Of a stretch of 64,000 nucleotides of DNA, positions 10,735 through 25,788 are shown piece after piece. The stretch is from Auanema rhodensis (Eukaryota > Nematoda > Chromadorea > Rhabditida > Rhabditidae): contig OZ059894.1 of assembly GCA_964057225.1 (NCBI GenBank), forward strand, positions 7,822,131 to 7,886,130, in the 5' to 3' direction. Every line of letters begins with the position of its first letter. Position 1 is the first letter of the stretch. The notes below the pieces were generated by a model that was given only the letters and a program-made list of their open reading frames with translations, was not told where the DNA came from and made no database searches. A program made the position numbers and the translations under genes.

Positions 10735-13700
10735 CTCAGTGTATGCGTGGAAATACAAAATAGAATGAAATCTACCATGTAATTATGAGAATCGTCTGGA
10801 TGATGATGACCATATTTAGGATCGTAGTAGAGAAAATTGAGTTGTTCTGGTAGTTACTAGTTCAACTTTCTCGTCACCTTTAGCCTATAAACTTAGGAGG
10901 CCACAATGATTAATCTAACTCACAGCAAGGAAGTTGTTTAACTCTCCAAAAAAGCTTTAATTACATAATAGTGTATGTTCTTATTCAAGAATATTGATGA
11001 GCTAATTGAGATAAATGAGTATTATAGACCATCGAATAGTTGAATCTGAGTTGACTGTGCACAATGAGTTGCACTAAGCTGACAGAAGGCTCGACATCAA
11101 CGTTATTGCACCAGAATTGGCATCATCTGGCACATGCTTTGCACTATATCCAGGAGTCAGTTGCAAAACAAAATCTTTTCGCCATATTTTGCATTAATTA
11201 TGCGCATAGTTGAATTTGATCCTTGTTCCCCAGGTAAAAGGGCGGAAAATTTGGGCCATTATCTTGAAATCGAAGTCGCAAGTTGAGAATATGAAACTTT
11301 GCGCTAATTTCGAAAAGTTGACAGACAGTTCAATTGAAGATTGATGTTATGTGTAATTAGTTTGTCAACTAAATGAACTCACTAAGATCTGAACTAGCTA
11401 AATGTCCGAATACTGGATATGAGAAGACTACTTTAGATTTCATTCTTCTGCAAAAAGCGAAAGAGGATGTTTTTTTCGCAGAAAAAAAGGAGAAAAGAAA
11501 CATCGCAGGAGATGAGTCCAATTTTTTTCTGAATCATATCTCGAAAGTTCCCAGAGGATGAGTAATAATATATGGTTTAAGAGCGGGAAAATATAAATTT
11601 TGTGTATATGAACTTGAAAATAATATAATAAATTATATTTAAACTTATACATATACATATTTACATATTCAAAATTAAGTTTTTGAAAATGGAAAGAGAA
11701 AAACAGTTCATACGATCTGCTTAATTTGGATTTTGATGACAGAAGGTCGTCCCTCGAGGGAATAGCTACTAAAGCCTTGCAGAATAGACAACGATGAGCT
11801 AATTTTCTAACGGAATCGATGCTATCTGTGCCTCATTTAGTAAGGGATGTGTAGCTAAACACTACTTATTAGGATGTTTGATGAGTTGAGGACCGGATCG
11901 GATCTTGGAGCTGGAGGCTTGTTGTAGATTGGAAGAAATGCTAAGAGAAGAACTGAGTAGCCTAATGAGCCAGCGGTCCCGTCGGGAAGAAAATAGAAAC
12001 AAAATCGAGAAAGTGCTGTTGCAAAGAATTGGAAGAAGACAACTAAAAGAATTACAAGTTAAAACGATGAAGTTGACGTTCAATCCAAGTGAGGTTGAGC
12101 AGGATGGTTTGCTTCAATTCTTAAAGGTTGGATGTAGAAACGAAGCGTGAAACAGCATTTTTCTGATCAAAATAGCTTGTACACAACGCCAATGATATGT
12201 TGTGTTTACAGAGCAATAAAGAGTATTCTGATACAAAAAAGAAATTTTTGCGAATATTAGATGACATGGTGGCCCATAAAATGAATTGGATTGTCAATGA
12301 TTTGTGGAAAATATTTCATACCATTAGGCAAATATTCACAGAAAAGTGAGAAAAAAGATCAAAAAAAAGACAATAAAGTTAGTATATTAAGTAAAAGCTG
12401 TGAGAAAATCTTACTAGTTACTGTACGAGAGCGACATATTTGGACAAGGTTGTCGAAGCCAGTGGGAGCTATTTTCTATCGTCGGCATGGCTTTGCAAAT
12501 ATACGTGGGAACACTAGCAGAACAGAATAAAGAAAAGGATTAATACAGATGAGAAGAGAAGCTTTGAAGAATAAATATGAAAAATTGAAAATAGACTAGC
12601 AGTTTGAAGGAAAAACTTTGAAGTATTGGGATGGACAGTCGGAAAAGTGAAGGATACATACAGTGCTTAGTTTGAATAAAGATGAATTGAGATGAAGGAA
12701 AAAATAGTTTGAATAGCAAACCATTAGCAGAAAAAGCTGTAAGCTTGAAAAAGACAGTAAAGTTTATCATATAAATATGTATTTCTAACAAATAGATCAA
12801 AATAAATAGAATGAGTGATGTTTTCGCAAGGACAGTCGACATGTTTTGTCTTCTTTACGTTATCATGGAGAGATATGATGAGAAAGAAATATATTAAAAG
12901 AGATAATTAAATAGAAAGAGATTGTAGGATAGTTATAGAGGGAATATGAGAGAAAAGAAATTGACGGATGCGCAAGGTGCTAAAGACGTATTCGAACAAA
13001 AAGGATCCAACAGTCATAATATGAATGATTAGAATCAGATAGTATAGAGAAGAATAGCACATAGCTAACCATATAACTAATGGTTTTGCGGTACAGGTAG
13101 ATGATTTCATGAAGTCGTTCATCAAATAGCGATGATGGTGACGATGACGAGCAATGTAGTGACGGATTCGTCTTCCCTCCCCTTGGCTCAACTGATGACC
13201 CGAGGAGGGCGGGTCGTAGACTCGCCGTGTAGGCGGGGCCAAGCTGTTATGCCTACCTCTGTGTAGAGACTAGGAGGATTAACAGGTTCATGCTGTAAAA
13301 GGATACAATATGATATAGTGCTAATATGGTTCACGAGAGAGCGAGAGCAATCATGATGGTTGTAAACGAGAAAAACGGATCATCTGGTGGCAATTGGTTT
13401 GGGATGACTTGAATTTGGCTTGCCGTCTGTTAAGCAGAGTCAGAAGAACATGACATGCCATATTTGGTATAAAATTGATATGTGATAATAATAAATCAAA
13501 AGGTGAATTACATCTGGCATACGAAGCATGTCAACCTTTCTGACATGGTTTGGCAGAATGACAATCTGATGTCTGGAGTGAAAGCTGAATGAAAGGAAGA
13601 CATTGAAAGTTTTTCCCCGGAAAAATTCACAGAACTATGACTAAGAAAGCAATAAAATTCTCGAGGAAAAGAAGAACAAGTTCGTTATGAAGTATTGGCA

Positions 13701-15769
13701 GAACAACATGAAAAGATAGCCGATTCTGTGAAGCGTTGCTGTATAAAATGACGATAAGCAGATTGAATGAAGACCACGAAGAAGGCTTTTCAGAAGCTGA
13801 ATAGACGTCTGTTCTTCTCTGTTCACGCCTCGCTTATTCAATTCACGCTGCTCTTATAGTTCTTCTTAAAGCCCTAGGAACAGCAGCAAGTCTTTGAAAT
13901 TCGTTAACGAAATACACAAGTGGTAATAGAAAAAATATAAAACAAGAGAAAGTGGATGAAAATGTTGAAAGTTTGCATACGCCGCTTACTAGCTACTATG
14001 CTGTTTTGCGGCTTTCCATTTATCAACCAAATTTTCATCTTAATGTAGCTTAAAAACCTTAGCAAAGAACATATGCTTCAATCGGTATATCGGAACTAAG
14101 TCAAAGACATCTGGTGCCAAATATCCGTGTAGAACATTCGACAGATGACATATCTTCGGGAGCAGAAAAAAAACCTGAAACGATACCGACAGAATTCAGG
14201 CAAACACATAAAGATGATGACACTTGCTCGTTGATGAGAAGAGTCCGTTTCAGATAATGCTGTTAGTCTGGGATTCAAGTTAGTTTCAGATGAAGAGGAT
14301 GGTCAACTTGAGTTTGTCGTGGTGACCGGATTCAAACACACTGAACTGGGCCCGTGAATATCTTTATTCACAGATATATCTAAGATAATTTACGGAAGAT
14401 GAATTCATCATTTTCTCCAAATGAGGACAGACTTCCTTGCCCTTTGAATAAACCAAAGACAATTTTCAAAATCGTTTTCTCCTCACTTTTTTCAAGTTCT
14501 CATCACTAAGACACATTTGAGATATTCAATCGCATATTAGAGGAAAACGATGTCCGTTATGAATACTGCATGAGTAAAAGGCTACGAGGTGTTCTGGCAG
14601 AAAATGAGAGCAAAACTTTGGTTTTTAGTTCAAATTAGCACTTCTATTCAATCGATTTAATGTATTTTCTTTACTGTTTATGATTATTTTTCATAGAACT
14701 TCCGGTCCGTACGTCTATAAGGGAGTAAGGCTAAGTCAAATTAGTTGACCTTTCAGATAAGATCTTTAATTCTGAGAAAATGGTGCGCCTAACTTTGACT
14801 CTATACATCATAGTCAGTTTGTATAAGACATTCAGAAAAACTTCTTTTTTCATTGAATCTTCTGGCAAAGCTGTGGAAACGTAATCTGGGCATATTAGCA
14901 ACAATCAGAGCCGAGTTTTCAACACAAAGACGACGTGGCAAATGCGATTTGGCGATTGGCCAGAGCCAGGCTGTAGACTTCTACCACTACCAGAAAACAT
15001 AACTCAATTTGGTTGCTGAAAGCTGCAATCTGCACATCCCTCTCTATCCCTCTATCTCTCTGATCCTCTGCTTCTCATGAGCTCACTATTCATTCATTTT
15101 CGTTTTCTCTCAATCACTCGGTCTTTTTCTCTTTTTCTCTCTCATTGACTCTCTATCATGTTAGTCTGTTGGTCATACATGTACTGAAGAAGAAGAAAAC
15201 GGAGAAGAAGAGGCAAAAGCCCAGAAAACGACAAGCTAATTCGGGAATCCGGCATGATGATAGAGAAAAGTATATGTACATCCATATAAAAGTAAAAATA
15301 GAATTAGCTTTTGAAGTGTTTATGAAGAAGGAGAAAAACCGTTAGCGTCGATAAAGACAGAAGGTCAAGATTGGAATAAACTAGTATTAGGTTTAATCAA
15401 ACAGTTAAATGAATCAAAAGGAAAAGCTTGATTAGCTGAATTGGTTATACAGCTATGAAGCTTTGATTTGTATTAGTTCTGTATAGTACATTACTGAATG
15501 AAATCTTGAAGGAAGTGCAAAGATTGGTTGAATATGGAGAAGGGAAGCGGAATCTCAGCTGCATAACAAGCTGGAGGAAAAAAACTGAAATTTGGAAGAA
15601 TATGGCTCGTGTACATGACATGAAACAGAGACCGGAGCTAATAACGGAGATTCGGCTATCAAAAAGCGGCTACAATTTAACAAAACCATATATAGATAGA
15701 TAGATAGAACAGAGCAATCAATAGACCATAAAATGCTTTCAGAAATGGCTGACAGGATAATAATATAAC

Positions 15770-15854
15770 GGAAAGAAGGCCGACGGTCCTCATCTGGCTC
15801 TGGTAATAGGATAATGTCGTCACAGGTGTTTTCGTTGTCGACTAAGAGAGACCT
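15770..15854 (-). other. Candidate exon (28 codons)
   Basis: Bounded by a CAG acceptor and a GTTATA donor. It encodes LLVDNENTCDDIILLPEPDE, an acidic, non-repetitive peptide unlike the surrounding sequence. It ends in phase 1 and does not join directly to the 10.7 kb candidate, so another exon would be needed. Confidence 0.25.
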
Positions 15855-16091
15855 CTGACCGTATATGGTAGAAAAGAAAAAAACAATCATATTTTCTTTT
15901 AGATCAACAGATATAGTTAGATATTAGTTATGGCATAAGGATTAACTTGTGAATACTTATTGTAGTTTGAATTAATATTGTGTATTGAAGATATGAGCTT
16001 AACAATACTACGAATAGCTAACAGATAAATGATGACCGACAAAGTAAATCTTAAAATAAACTTTTCTGAAGAATTGACTTAAGGTAAAGAG

Positions 16092-16094
<3 letters not shown>

Positions 16095-16128
<34 letters not shown>
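16095..16128. repeat. (GA)n microsatellite
   Basis: About 17 uninterrupted GA units within the purine-rich region. Confidence 0.95.
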
Positions 16129-16132
<4 letters not shown>

Positions 16133-17782
16133 AAATTTATACAGAGAAGATCAGCAGTAGATTCGCATAAATGGCAGCTGATGAGAAAAAATTAAAAATA
16201 TCGTCATGAAGAGCATTTGGTTGCGTTATTTTCTGTATTTTGACCAGATAAAAAGAAATGAAAAGGCTTAACAGAGATCAGGCTTGTCTATGATGTATAA
16301 TGTATTTGCGGCTTTTTTCTTTTTTGAATGTTTGATAGACGGACGGAAAGAACAAGATGAAGGATATAGTGAATACGGATCAGAGCTTGAACATGGTGAG
16401 AAATCGGAGAAGAGGACACAAGAGCGGACAAGCATAAGCGGATTGAGATACATCAGCTTATGTATCCGACAAATCTACGTCTTGCTCAAAGCGAGAAAAA
16501 ACGTCTCCGACAAAAGATCTGAGTAAAATATTGGAGGATCTGAAAAGAATTGAATTAAGCAAACTACTGAAAACATTAAAAACTTTCAAAAATCTAAGAG
16601 AAACGACAGAAAAAGCAAAGAGAAAATATGATAAACTTGAAAAATAATCGAAGCTCATGTTCACATTGAAATTAGAGAATATGGGAGGTAATAGAGGAGA
16701 AGGAAGTGAAAGAAAAGCAAATGCTATTGGAATGCTGGTAAGCAGGGAGGGCAATGAACCGGAAGCATGGGTACAGAATTGTGCATAATTTGAGTTTTCA
16801 GCAGGAGGCAGTCAAGTTGCGTTTTTATGGCCATTGAAAGCTGAGAAGAGAAAAAAGATCTATGATGAAAAATGAAAAACTTTAAATGGGACTTACAATA
16901 GGAGCTTAAAACTTTGCTCATGCTCTTACAATGTTGGAATTCAATGACTAAGTTTTTAGCAGCAAGTTTCAATAGTTTGTTGGGGTGGCATAGAAAAAGA
17001 GCAAGCACAAATGAAATGTGAAGGATTGATGGCGACAATCCTGGCGATTGCCTCATGGGATGTCTGTCTGCCGACTTGACTGGTTAGCAAGTTTTGATGT
17101 CCAGTTGCGAATCTTTCTATAAGGAAAATAAATGGTGTGGACAAAAGAGAGTGAAGAGTTGAAGGAGAGAAGGACGACGTGTAAGAGCTATGAGAAGAGA
17201 GAAATAGAGGAGAACAGAAATTGAAATAGTGCACACAGGAATTCGAAAATAAATGGATACATATCCTCACATCTTACGATAGACAGCAGATTTGTCATCT
17301 AAATTTGAAATTCATAATACTAGCGCTGTAGTACTAGTAGCTTTGTGGTTTGATAAGATTTCATGTAATATGGAAAGAAAAACCTTTTTTTTTGTTTTGG
17401 TTTGTGCTATAGAAGACTTACTAAGCATTGGTATTGAGTAAGAAAATTGAAGTTTTATGGATTATAAAAGAATAAATGGAACATATTCTATAGATGAATG
17501 ATAAAAAAAAGAAAGAAAGATTATTCCATTTGTTATTGCTGTATGATTGAGTTCTTTTTCGTGGTTTACTATCCAGCAAATGGAATTTTGATTGTAATTT
17601 CGATTCGTTTTTTTTCTTTCCTTTCTTGGCCTTCTATTAGCCATATCGTAACAGTCTGTTAGAATAAATTGGTTATTGTATGCGGGTTGGGACAGGTGAA
17701 TAGGACTGAAGAGGGAACGGAATAGAAGGCTGGAATAGCCATAGAGCTCCATTCAGCTGTCTAACAATCGAGAGACAAGTAC

Positions 17783-17953
17783 CTTAAATGGTAGTTGCGT
17801 AATCATCAAAGAATCACGGTAACCAATGAGTGGCTTGACGGATGGCTCCTGAAGTACCTGCAACCCGCATAGACATACGTGGATTGTTACATAAACGTCA
17901 TTGTTAGACAATGTGAATGTCAGAGAGTCAAGGTAAGACAGTCTTCGGCTCTT
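17783..17953 (-). other. Candidate exon (57 codons)
   Basis: The best of the islands. It runs from a TTTGCAG acceptor to an AAG|GTACTT donor and is open over exactly 57 codons. Its peptide includes SLTFTLSNNDVYVTIHVCLC, with alternating hydrophobic residues like beta strands of an extracellular domain. It may belong to the membrane receptor ending at 4927. Confidence 0.35.
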
Positions 17954-19346
17954 CTGCAAACAGTCCATGGCACATCGAAATGCTAAAAGGCTGGAGCCTG
18001 CTCCTTAACCCAATTGACCGATACAGTTGCCTTTGACCGCAACAAAGATCATCAGAGATAGAAAGAAGGGGCCTTGGCCATACCACACATGGAGTTGTTG
18101 ATGCTGATGGAGAAGAAGAGAAAGAGTGAGAGACAGAGAGAGAATGCTAAATAAAGAGAATATGAGATGTGTGATGAAAAGAGGTTATGAGAGTACTATT
18201 TGGGTCTTGGACTTATGACCGACGCCGGCATCATCATCACTTCCATCAGTGTCATCAACAGCCGCAGCAGTTTTCTTTGGATATGAAAGTAATGTTGTGT
18301 ATACTTAAGCTCCAGGAGATCGGACGTCTAACTGAGACGGAATTCATTAGTAACAAAAGATTGAAACATTGATATATACATATATAGGAATAGAAAGTGT
18401 GAAGATATCATCATTCTCACAAATCAAATAAAAAACTTTTTTTGATATTGAAAGAAAAAACGTTTTCAAGTTGCCGACAAGTGATTGGAGTCTAGAGAAG
18501 TTCAATTGATGTTAGCAAAAGAAATTAAGTTAAATAATAAGTGACTGATTTCTAACTATAAAGGGATGAATAATCCTATTTTGAACGGAAATATATAGAA
18601 AAGATGTTCGTAAAACTGAATAGTTAAAGTTTCCTTCAATAGCAAAGAAGTAGCATATAGCATAAAGTATAACGAAGGATTTATATTTGGTGAAGTTGGT
18701 CAAGAGATTACGAATGACAAATGGCAGATGGAGTTGTTCTTAAATAGAAAAAAGAATAATTTGTATGTTGGTGAAGCAAAAAATGATGAAAGAAGGGCTG
18801 TACTCATCGTTCATCTGTACTAACGTTACTTTACTTTCAGGTTCTTATATGGAAATAAATAAAATTTTTATGACAAATCAGCTAACGATGGGAACGGATT
18901 AGAGGGTACTGTCTTGCGCATCTATTTTTCAATTTTTTTGTGACCAAGATTCTATTTGATGACGATTAGCAATAATAATAAAACTAAGTTGAATTGATAT
19001 ATGAGCCAATTTGGGTAAATATGGTATGGATACGAAGAAAACTGGCTATTCAGATGAGTCTTGATGACGTAACATTGCTCTTATGGGCCAGATAATCAAC
19101 AGGAGAGTCACTTGTATACATCTGCATATTAGTCTTTAGAATAGGCTATGGGGAAGAATATGGAATCGTCTTCCGTTCAGGTGTTAGGATGAGCTACGAT
19201 TGGCCTTTCTACTCATTATATTCTCATTGGCTCCTGACTGTGATTATAACATATCAAATATTCACGTAGTTATATTGTCTATATGGAGTAGTATAGCCAG
19301 TAGGACAGGTGACGACGATGTTTGGCTAGAATACTGAAAACAATAC

Positions 19347-19525
19347 CTTTCTCTACGGATGAGTTAATTGGAAGCAATTTGACCGATGCCACACGGAAGC
19401 AATGCACGACAGGTGGCAATGTTGCCGATAGATGAAACCCTTGACGTCGTAGAAGATGTTCAAGAATGTCGTTAAGAATAGATGAGATAGTAGGACTTAA
19501 TGAGACACAGAAAAGACATGAGCAT
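19347..19525 (-). other. Candidate exon (about 59 codons)
   Basis: Open in only one frame between a CTCTCAG acceptor and a GTATTG donor, with codon choice like the real genes nearby. The peptide includes SSILNDILEHLLRRQGF and several cysteines. It ends in phase 1 while the 17.8 kb candidate begins in phase 0, so at least one exon is missing or one call is wrong. Confidence 0.3.
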
Positions 19526-21459
19526 CTGAGAGTCAATCAAGGTGCAAAGAAATGCCGAAAGCAATAAAACTGATGAATTAGCTGTTCCAATTGAAAGGAG
19601 CCTACCATTTCATAATTGGATATAGTTATCTTATAAATAAATATAATTAAAGAAAATCTATTAAAGAAGGGCTGTTATTCAACCGAAAGAAAGATGTCTT
19701 ATTTTGAGTTTTCTTCAATAGTTTCATGGATGCCCGAACAAGTACACATACTATTTGACAATTGTTTTAGGGGCCGGATATAGGCACCTTGAGGCTGGAA
19801 AAAATAAAAAAACAGATGGCAAAGTCAAAGTAAATGGTCCTCAGAAGAAAAGAAATTCAGTAAATGCAAGAATCGTCTTAATCCTTCTAATAACCTAGCT
19901 GGCTATTGGTTAATAGCAGCTGCTATTCGGAAGAGAACAATTGCGATTTCGCGCGCCGACGAACTAAGCCGCAAAACGTGAGCTCAGGCTGTCAGGTTGG
20001 TTACAGGTCGACTTAGACAAGTTACAAACCTGAAAAAAAAACTTGTTCATATTAAAAAGGTAGAATTATGCGATTAGAAGATCGAAACACAAAGCACATA
20101 AACGAAAAGCTAAAAAATGGTTCAGTGGACCGGAAGACAAAGAATGGCAGATAGATTCTATGTATGTTTACGAAGAGAAAACGCAGAGCAAAATGGATGG
20201 CATTGAGCTATATATAACATGAAAAGAGATAAAGATCATATATCACTTAACTATATGAATATAGTTATACAAGAGTTGTTAAGAAACATGAGAGAGGACA
20301 ATATTGGATATGATATGAAGACAGTAAAGATGTATGTCTGATGAGAATAAGAGAACAAGAAAATGTTACATAAAGTTCTATTGACTAGTAGTAATTGTTA
20401 GGAAAAGAAAAATAATATTAAATTGTATAGATAGTATAGTTAGTATAGTTAGTACTACTATTTCTCAATATACAGCCTCATAGATAGAATAATCATTTTA
20501 GAGATTCTGAATACAAGTATTAACGAATGGTCAAAAGTAGAATAGACAACGACAGGTGAATTGAGGAGAGAAGACAGCCAAGTCTGAGTAATAATTTGAA
20601 CACGAAGGATACTAATCCCATGCAATACAAACAAACATATGCTACGGATAAATACTAACAGAATAAGGCTGAACGGAGCATTGGATTACGCGAGGCACGG
20701 CGACAGATCAAGCTCTCAACTTTGTCTTGTCTTCTCAATCTCACAAGCTATCTCACTATCTCGTGCGGTTAAACCTTCTCATGATGATGAAAATTCTTTG
20801 AGAACATTTGCAGCTTGAGAACAGAAGAGGTAAGACTTGCTGTTAAGAAGAGCCGTTCTTTCATAACGAGCTCAATGGACATACTTACACGACAGTTTGC
20901 TTGTCGCCTCGTCTTCTTCATATTATTCTCACATTCTGGTTTAAAAGTGCTATCGAGATTGAGGAGTAACGAAGAAAATTATGAATTATAATGAAATTTG
21001 TGCTACTGCTCGTTAGCTGAGCATGTATTAGATGAAGTAAAGGGATATGAGAGGTGGCGGTATCGGTTTGACTAACTAACTTTTTCGTGTTTTTCAGCCG
21101 TCTCATCCCTTTTTTGTCACCAAAAAAAAGAACTTTATGACTTGCCAAATGAGAAAACATGAATTAAGTAGAAAGCCAGTTAGTAAGCTGGCAATACGGA
21201 GTGTCATCAAAGAAAAAAACAAAAAAACGCAAGAGGAGACAGAGCATGAAGAGTGTCGAATTTGTATCTCCCACAGCAACCTTGCTTGATGATGTGAATA
21301 TAAATATTGGTTCATAATGTTACATAAGCAAAGGCTCTGGTCAAGTTAGGATTGGGTCAAGCTCAAGCATATTCTGCCCAATACGGGCAGTACTCTTCAG
21401 CTATGTTCACTACTAGCTGGCTGTTGTCTCTCTATCTCTATCTCTCTCTCTCTATCTTC

Positions 21460-21487
21460 TTATATATATATATATATATATATATAT
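21460..21487. repeat. (TA)n microsatellite
   Basis: About 13 TA units, preceded by a CT-rich run. Confidence 0.95.
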
Positions 21488-24418
21488 TTCTTTATACTTC
21501 TACTGGAGTAATAATAAAGATTCAGTTGTACTAGTTTGGCTCTTCCAAAAGTCTTTTTCTCTCGACTCGCCTCCCTCTTTGTTTGATGTTAGGACGCATG
21601 CCTGAACGGATTGCTTTCAGAATACTGCAGAGTGATTCTGAATACTAGAATAAGCTATAACATTTCAAATTAGTATTAAAACTGAAAGTAGTATGATTAT
21701 TGGATTGAGATTGAGTTTCAGGTTTTGAAATAAAAAATAGGAAAGAATAACATAAGTTTATATTGGCTCAATTGAAAATCTGATTAAGATTGACCTTTAC
21801 ATGATTTTGGCAAAATTTTCAAAGGTCAACCTAGATCTACCTAGTCAGCATATGTTTTGCTGATTAGAAACAAATCAATGCAGGAAGTGAGGAGAAGAAA
21901 AAAATAAAACATAAGGTCATCGTCATGTTGTAGCGATTATGCTAGATTTGAGAATCAGAACGTTTTGATGTGATGATGACGGAGTGAAATTCGATGCCGA
22001 TGAACTCAAGAACGAAGGGCGGATTAGCTAAAAAAGGTTACAAGATTAGGTTTGTACAAGAGACAGGTGCATATGAGATAGTTGGATAGAAACGAAAATA
22101 TTAAAAGGATTTTAGGGGGATATAGAAAGATGTTAGAGCGTAAGGCAAATAAACATTGGAATGATTCATGAGGTAAGATTGAGACAATATTTGAATTTTC
22201 TGTAATATGGTTTCGAAAACACGAAATAAATGAGATCAAGTTCGGAAACTAGAGGAATACATCGTGAAACATATTAGATTGATTGACACCATGTAAAGAA
22301 ATTCTGAATAAGAGGACAATCGTCCATATGTGGAACGAGTGTGACGTATATCATACTTCTGTTTGAGAAAATAACGATGTCGAGGAGTCATGTATGGATG
22401 TCAACTGATGAGAAAATTGCTTCATCTGGAAAAAAGGCCTTTTCTGAATCACAAGGACGATGTATTCAATAGACAAATGAAATTGTTATGTTTTATCTCC
22501 AGAAAGACAGACGACGTCGAATACAAGTTGTGTCAAAAGTTCAGGAATTAGAAATATGAATAGAGTTTGAATGACTGTGTAGTTGTATAGATACATCAAT
22601 GCTTTAACCTGCTAGGAAAATAATGAGAGGATTCGTATTAGAACTCTTTGTGAGAGAAACCTGAATGAAATGTTGCTCATCTCATAGTTCTGTTAAGATG
22701 TTCCCAACGTTTCTCATCTTTTAACTATAGGTTACAGGGTTGTTGAGCAAAGTTTTGTGTTGTATGACATAGCCCATATCGGCCGACAAAGAAAAAAATG
22801 AAAGACGGTCAGTGTTTTAAATTCTATACCATCTTCTATCTATCTATTCTTTATGGTTATCAATGTTACTTTAGAAGATATGTTTCATCTTTTCTCCGTA
22901 TATAGTACGATGAGCTATAGATTGATGGTGCATTACTCAACATCAATCATAAACAAAGCAAGTGAAACAGTTTTTTGTTTAGATGTGCCGACAAACAAAT
23001 GGAAGAAAAGCCGAAAATGAAACCTTCTGAATGACATGAACATGATTGAAGAACATGAGAGAATTACAGGATGTTATTGTATAAAAAGAATATAAAAATA
23101 CTTTTTTTTCTATTGTATTATATAAGGATGACATCTATTGCTCGTGGGACCAGCCGCTAATCCTGCTTGTTGTTGTGTCGGCACTTTCAGGTAGTATGTG
23201 CAGTTCAATGCCGAGAAAGAGACTGTCAAGCTTTTATGAATCTAATCAGATTGATGAGCATTATCTTAGCCTAATTCATTATATAAAGTCTTTTTGTAGA
23301 TAAAAAATATTTTCTTTTATTCATAAAACAAAGAATAATGGAATTACCTTGTCGGAAGTATCTTTTGAATTGAGGAAAAAAAAAGATTAAGAAGTATACA
23401 TTTCCTAAAACTAATAATGATTCTTTTGAAATAAAAGAGGGATTTCAAAATAAAAATTATAAGAAATATTTATTGTAATAAAAGTATTGAATTTCTTTTT
23501 AAAAAATTAGTAAATAAAACTATTTAAAAAGGTTTTTGAATTGTTTGTACTATAAACTTTTCTATTCAAAACATTGTTTCAAAAGAAAATTATTCTAGAA
23601 AAGTTGACGAGAGGTAGAATTGTAATTAGTTGTTGTGAGGAGAAATTTTTTTCCAAGATCACACTTAGGAGTGAATAGAAATTTGGCGGAAATTATCATT
23701 TTTCTTACTTTGGAACGGATGTTATAAAGCCAATCGTCTCACATTACCATTGGATCTACTTGTCTCTATCTCTCTCATTCGATCTCTTCCTTCTGTCTCT
23801 CTCTAACAATTCTCCTGTTCTCTTATACTTTTGACATCAGAAGATGCCGATGAACCGAAGAAAAAAGGACAGAAGATGAACTATACTAGTACAGCTATAC
23901 ATAGTTACTTGGAAATATTCCGAGTGGATTAAGGGATGGAAAAGAGAAAACGAACCTTTCTATTGTCTTTTTTGTTTCTTTTTGATCATTTGGATATACA
24001 TATAGTTAGAAATGCTAATTATTTCTTAAAGAACTTCTTGACATGACTCAGATAAAAGGGAAAATGAATGAAAATAGTCTGAAGAGGGTTTAGATGAGTA
24101 AAGAAATTCCGCTTTAACTTCTGTCAATCTCACACTGACATCAGTAAGCAATCAACTTTGCGGTAGAGAAAATGGATTCTTTAATGGGATTTATGGCGTT
24201 TTCTGTGAAATTTCTCAACTTCATCTGATAACATTTGATAGTTCTCTTCACATTAACGTTTTTTGACAAAAGGAATACCGAAAATAAGAAGAGGGAACGT
24301 ACATATATCCAGTTCCAGTCTCAAATCGTGAAAAGATGTTTTGCTCGATTTACATATACATATCTATCTACACATGCATCTGATTATATTAAACTATATA
24401 CAGAATATGTTTGTTTAC

Positions 24419-24568
24419 CCAGATGACAGGCTTCATCCTGTTATCATAAAAGAATGTTAGCCGCTTCCGCTGTTGGGTAGCATGAGAATTGCGCCATGGG
24501 CATTTCCTGTAGGCAGACGAGCATGTTTCAACCTTACCGTCTATGTAAACATCACACCTTTGTGATAT
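24419..24568 (-). other. Candidate cysteine-containing exon (50 codons)
   Basis: Open for 50 codons between a CTTAAG acceptor and a TGG|GTAAAC donor. It encodes SQRCDVYIDGKVETCSSAYR followed by KCPW, with cysteines spaced as in an extracellular module. Several CGG and AGG arginine codons are unlike the confirmed exons, which lowers confidence. Confidence 0.25.
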
Positions 24569-25622
24569 CTTAAGAGTTGGGAAGAAAAAATATTCTATAC
24601 GTATAGTAAATTCTAGCGGCATGGTAATAGAGAAAAAAATCGAAGAAGAACGAATAAAAGAAGAAGATACAGTCAATAAAGGGATCAAAAACAGAAAAAT
24701 GAGGGAAAAGATGATGGAAATGGTAAGAGGGTCATAAGAGAAAATACGAAGAATAACATTAAGAATCTAATAAAAACCTTTAAGATATGGATGACCATGA
24801 CGATAATTCTGTAGGAAAATGATGTTCGGACGTTTGACTGTTATAATAAGCAATATTTATGTCTTATAGATAAGAAGAAAATATAATTGTTATTACAAGA
24901 CCGCTAACGACAAGTGTTGTCATCAGGTTTCCGGTCAAGGTATCCGACAAACGGCTAGCCTTTCAAACTAACTATCTATCTCAACTTATGAGCCTATTAA
25001 TTGCTTCTACAAGAGGTCAAAGATATTTTGATTGATAAGGAGAAGTGTGGAATCAACAGATTTGCTGAGGTCAAGCTCGTATTAGCTGAGGGGTTTTGAC
25101 ACCTGATAAAACGATTTCAAACCATGCAAACACATGTTTAAACTAGCATATAGATAAGAATATAATTCAAAAATATTGATAATCACCTGCTCAATAGTTA
25201 GAATTTTTGGATGATGAGAAACACCAAGAGAGCTTCTTTGACCTTTTTAATTGTATCAAAAGTACATGGAGCTAAAAAGAGAAAGAAGGATGTGTAGAAG
25301 TAGCTTAAACTCATTAGGAGATTTGGTTAAACATCTTCAAAATAAGTGAAGTTGAAAGAAAAAAGTATAAAAGTATATTGAATAAGCTAATATAATTCTT
25401 CTTCTTTTCATTATTTTATTTATTATAAAAATAAGATATAAACCTTCTTATATGGTATATTTATCTTTTAAAAAGGAGGATATAAAGATCGTAATCGAAC
25501 TAACAGGTGGTTGATTGTATTTGTGGATACTGTGAAAGTCATACGACTTTAAAAGTGCTGGAAAATAAATAATGTTGTGAAGACATCATTAATGACTGAG
25601 ACTGGAAAAATGTTTGACAGAC

Positions 25623-25788
25623 TGTCCAGTGCAATGGGAATACGACAACGAGGATCATAAATCTGTACGACGAGTATCGGCTGTCCAGATGACCACAGAA
25701 TATTGTCGACGTGCGAAACTCATTTGTCACTGTCTGGCCGACAAGCGCCACTTGGTGTCGCTCCGGATGATGGAACGGCAAAGTTCGG
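25623..25788 (-). other. Candidate exon (about 55 codons)
   Basis: Begins after a TCCTTCAG acceptor and stays open to a possible GTCTGT donor. The peptide includes HQVALVGQTVTNEFRTSTIF. A + strand frame also overlaps here, so coding direction is not certain. Confidence 0.22.

Noticed and set aside
11905-12150. 81-codon + strand frame rich in Glu, Arg and Leu
   Set aside because: The composition follows from purine-rich DNA; no splice sites, promoter or conserved motif support a gene.
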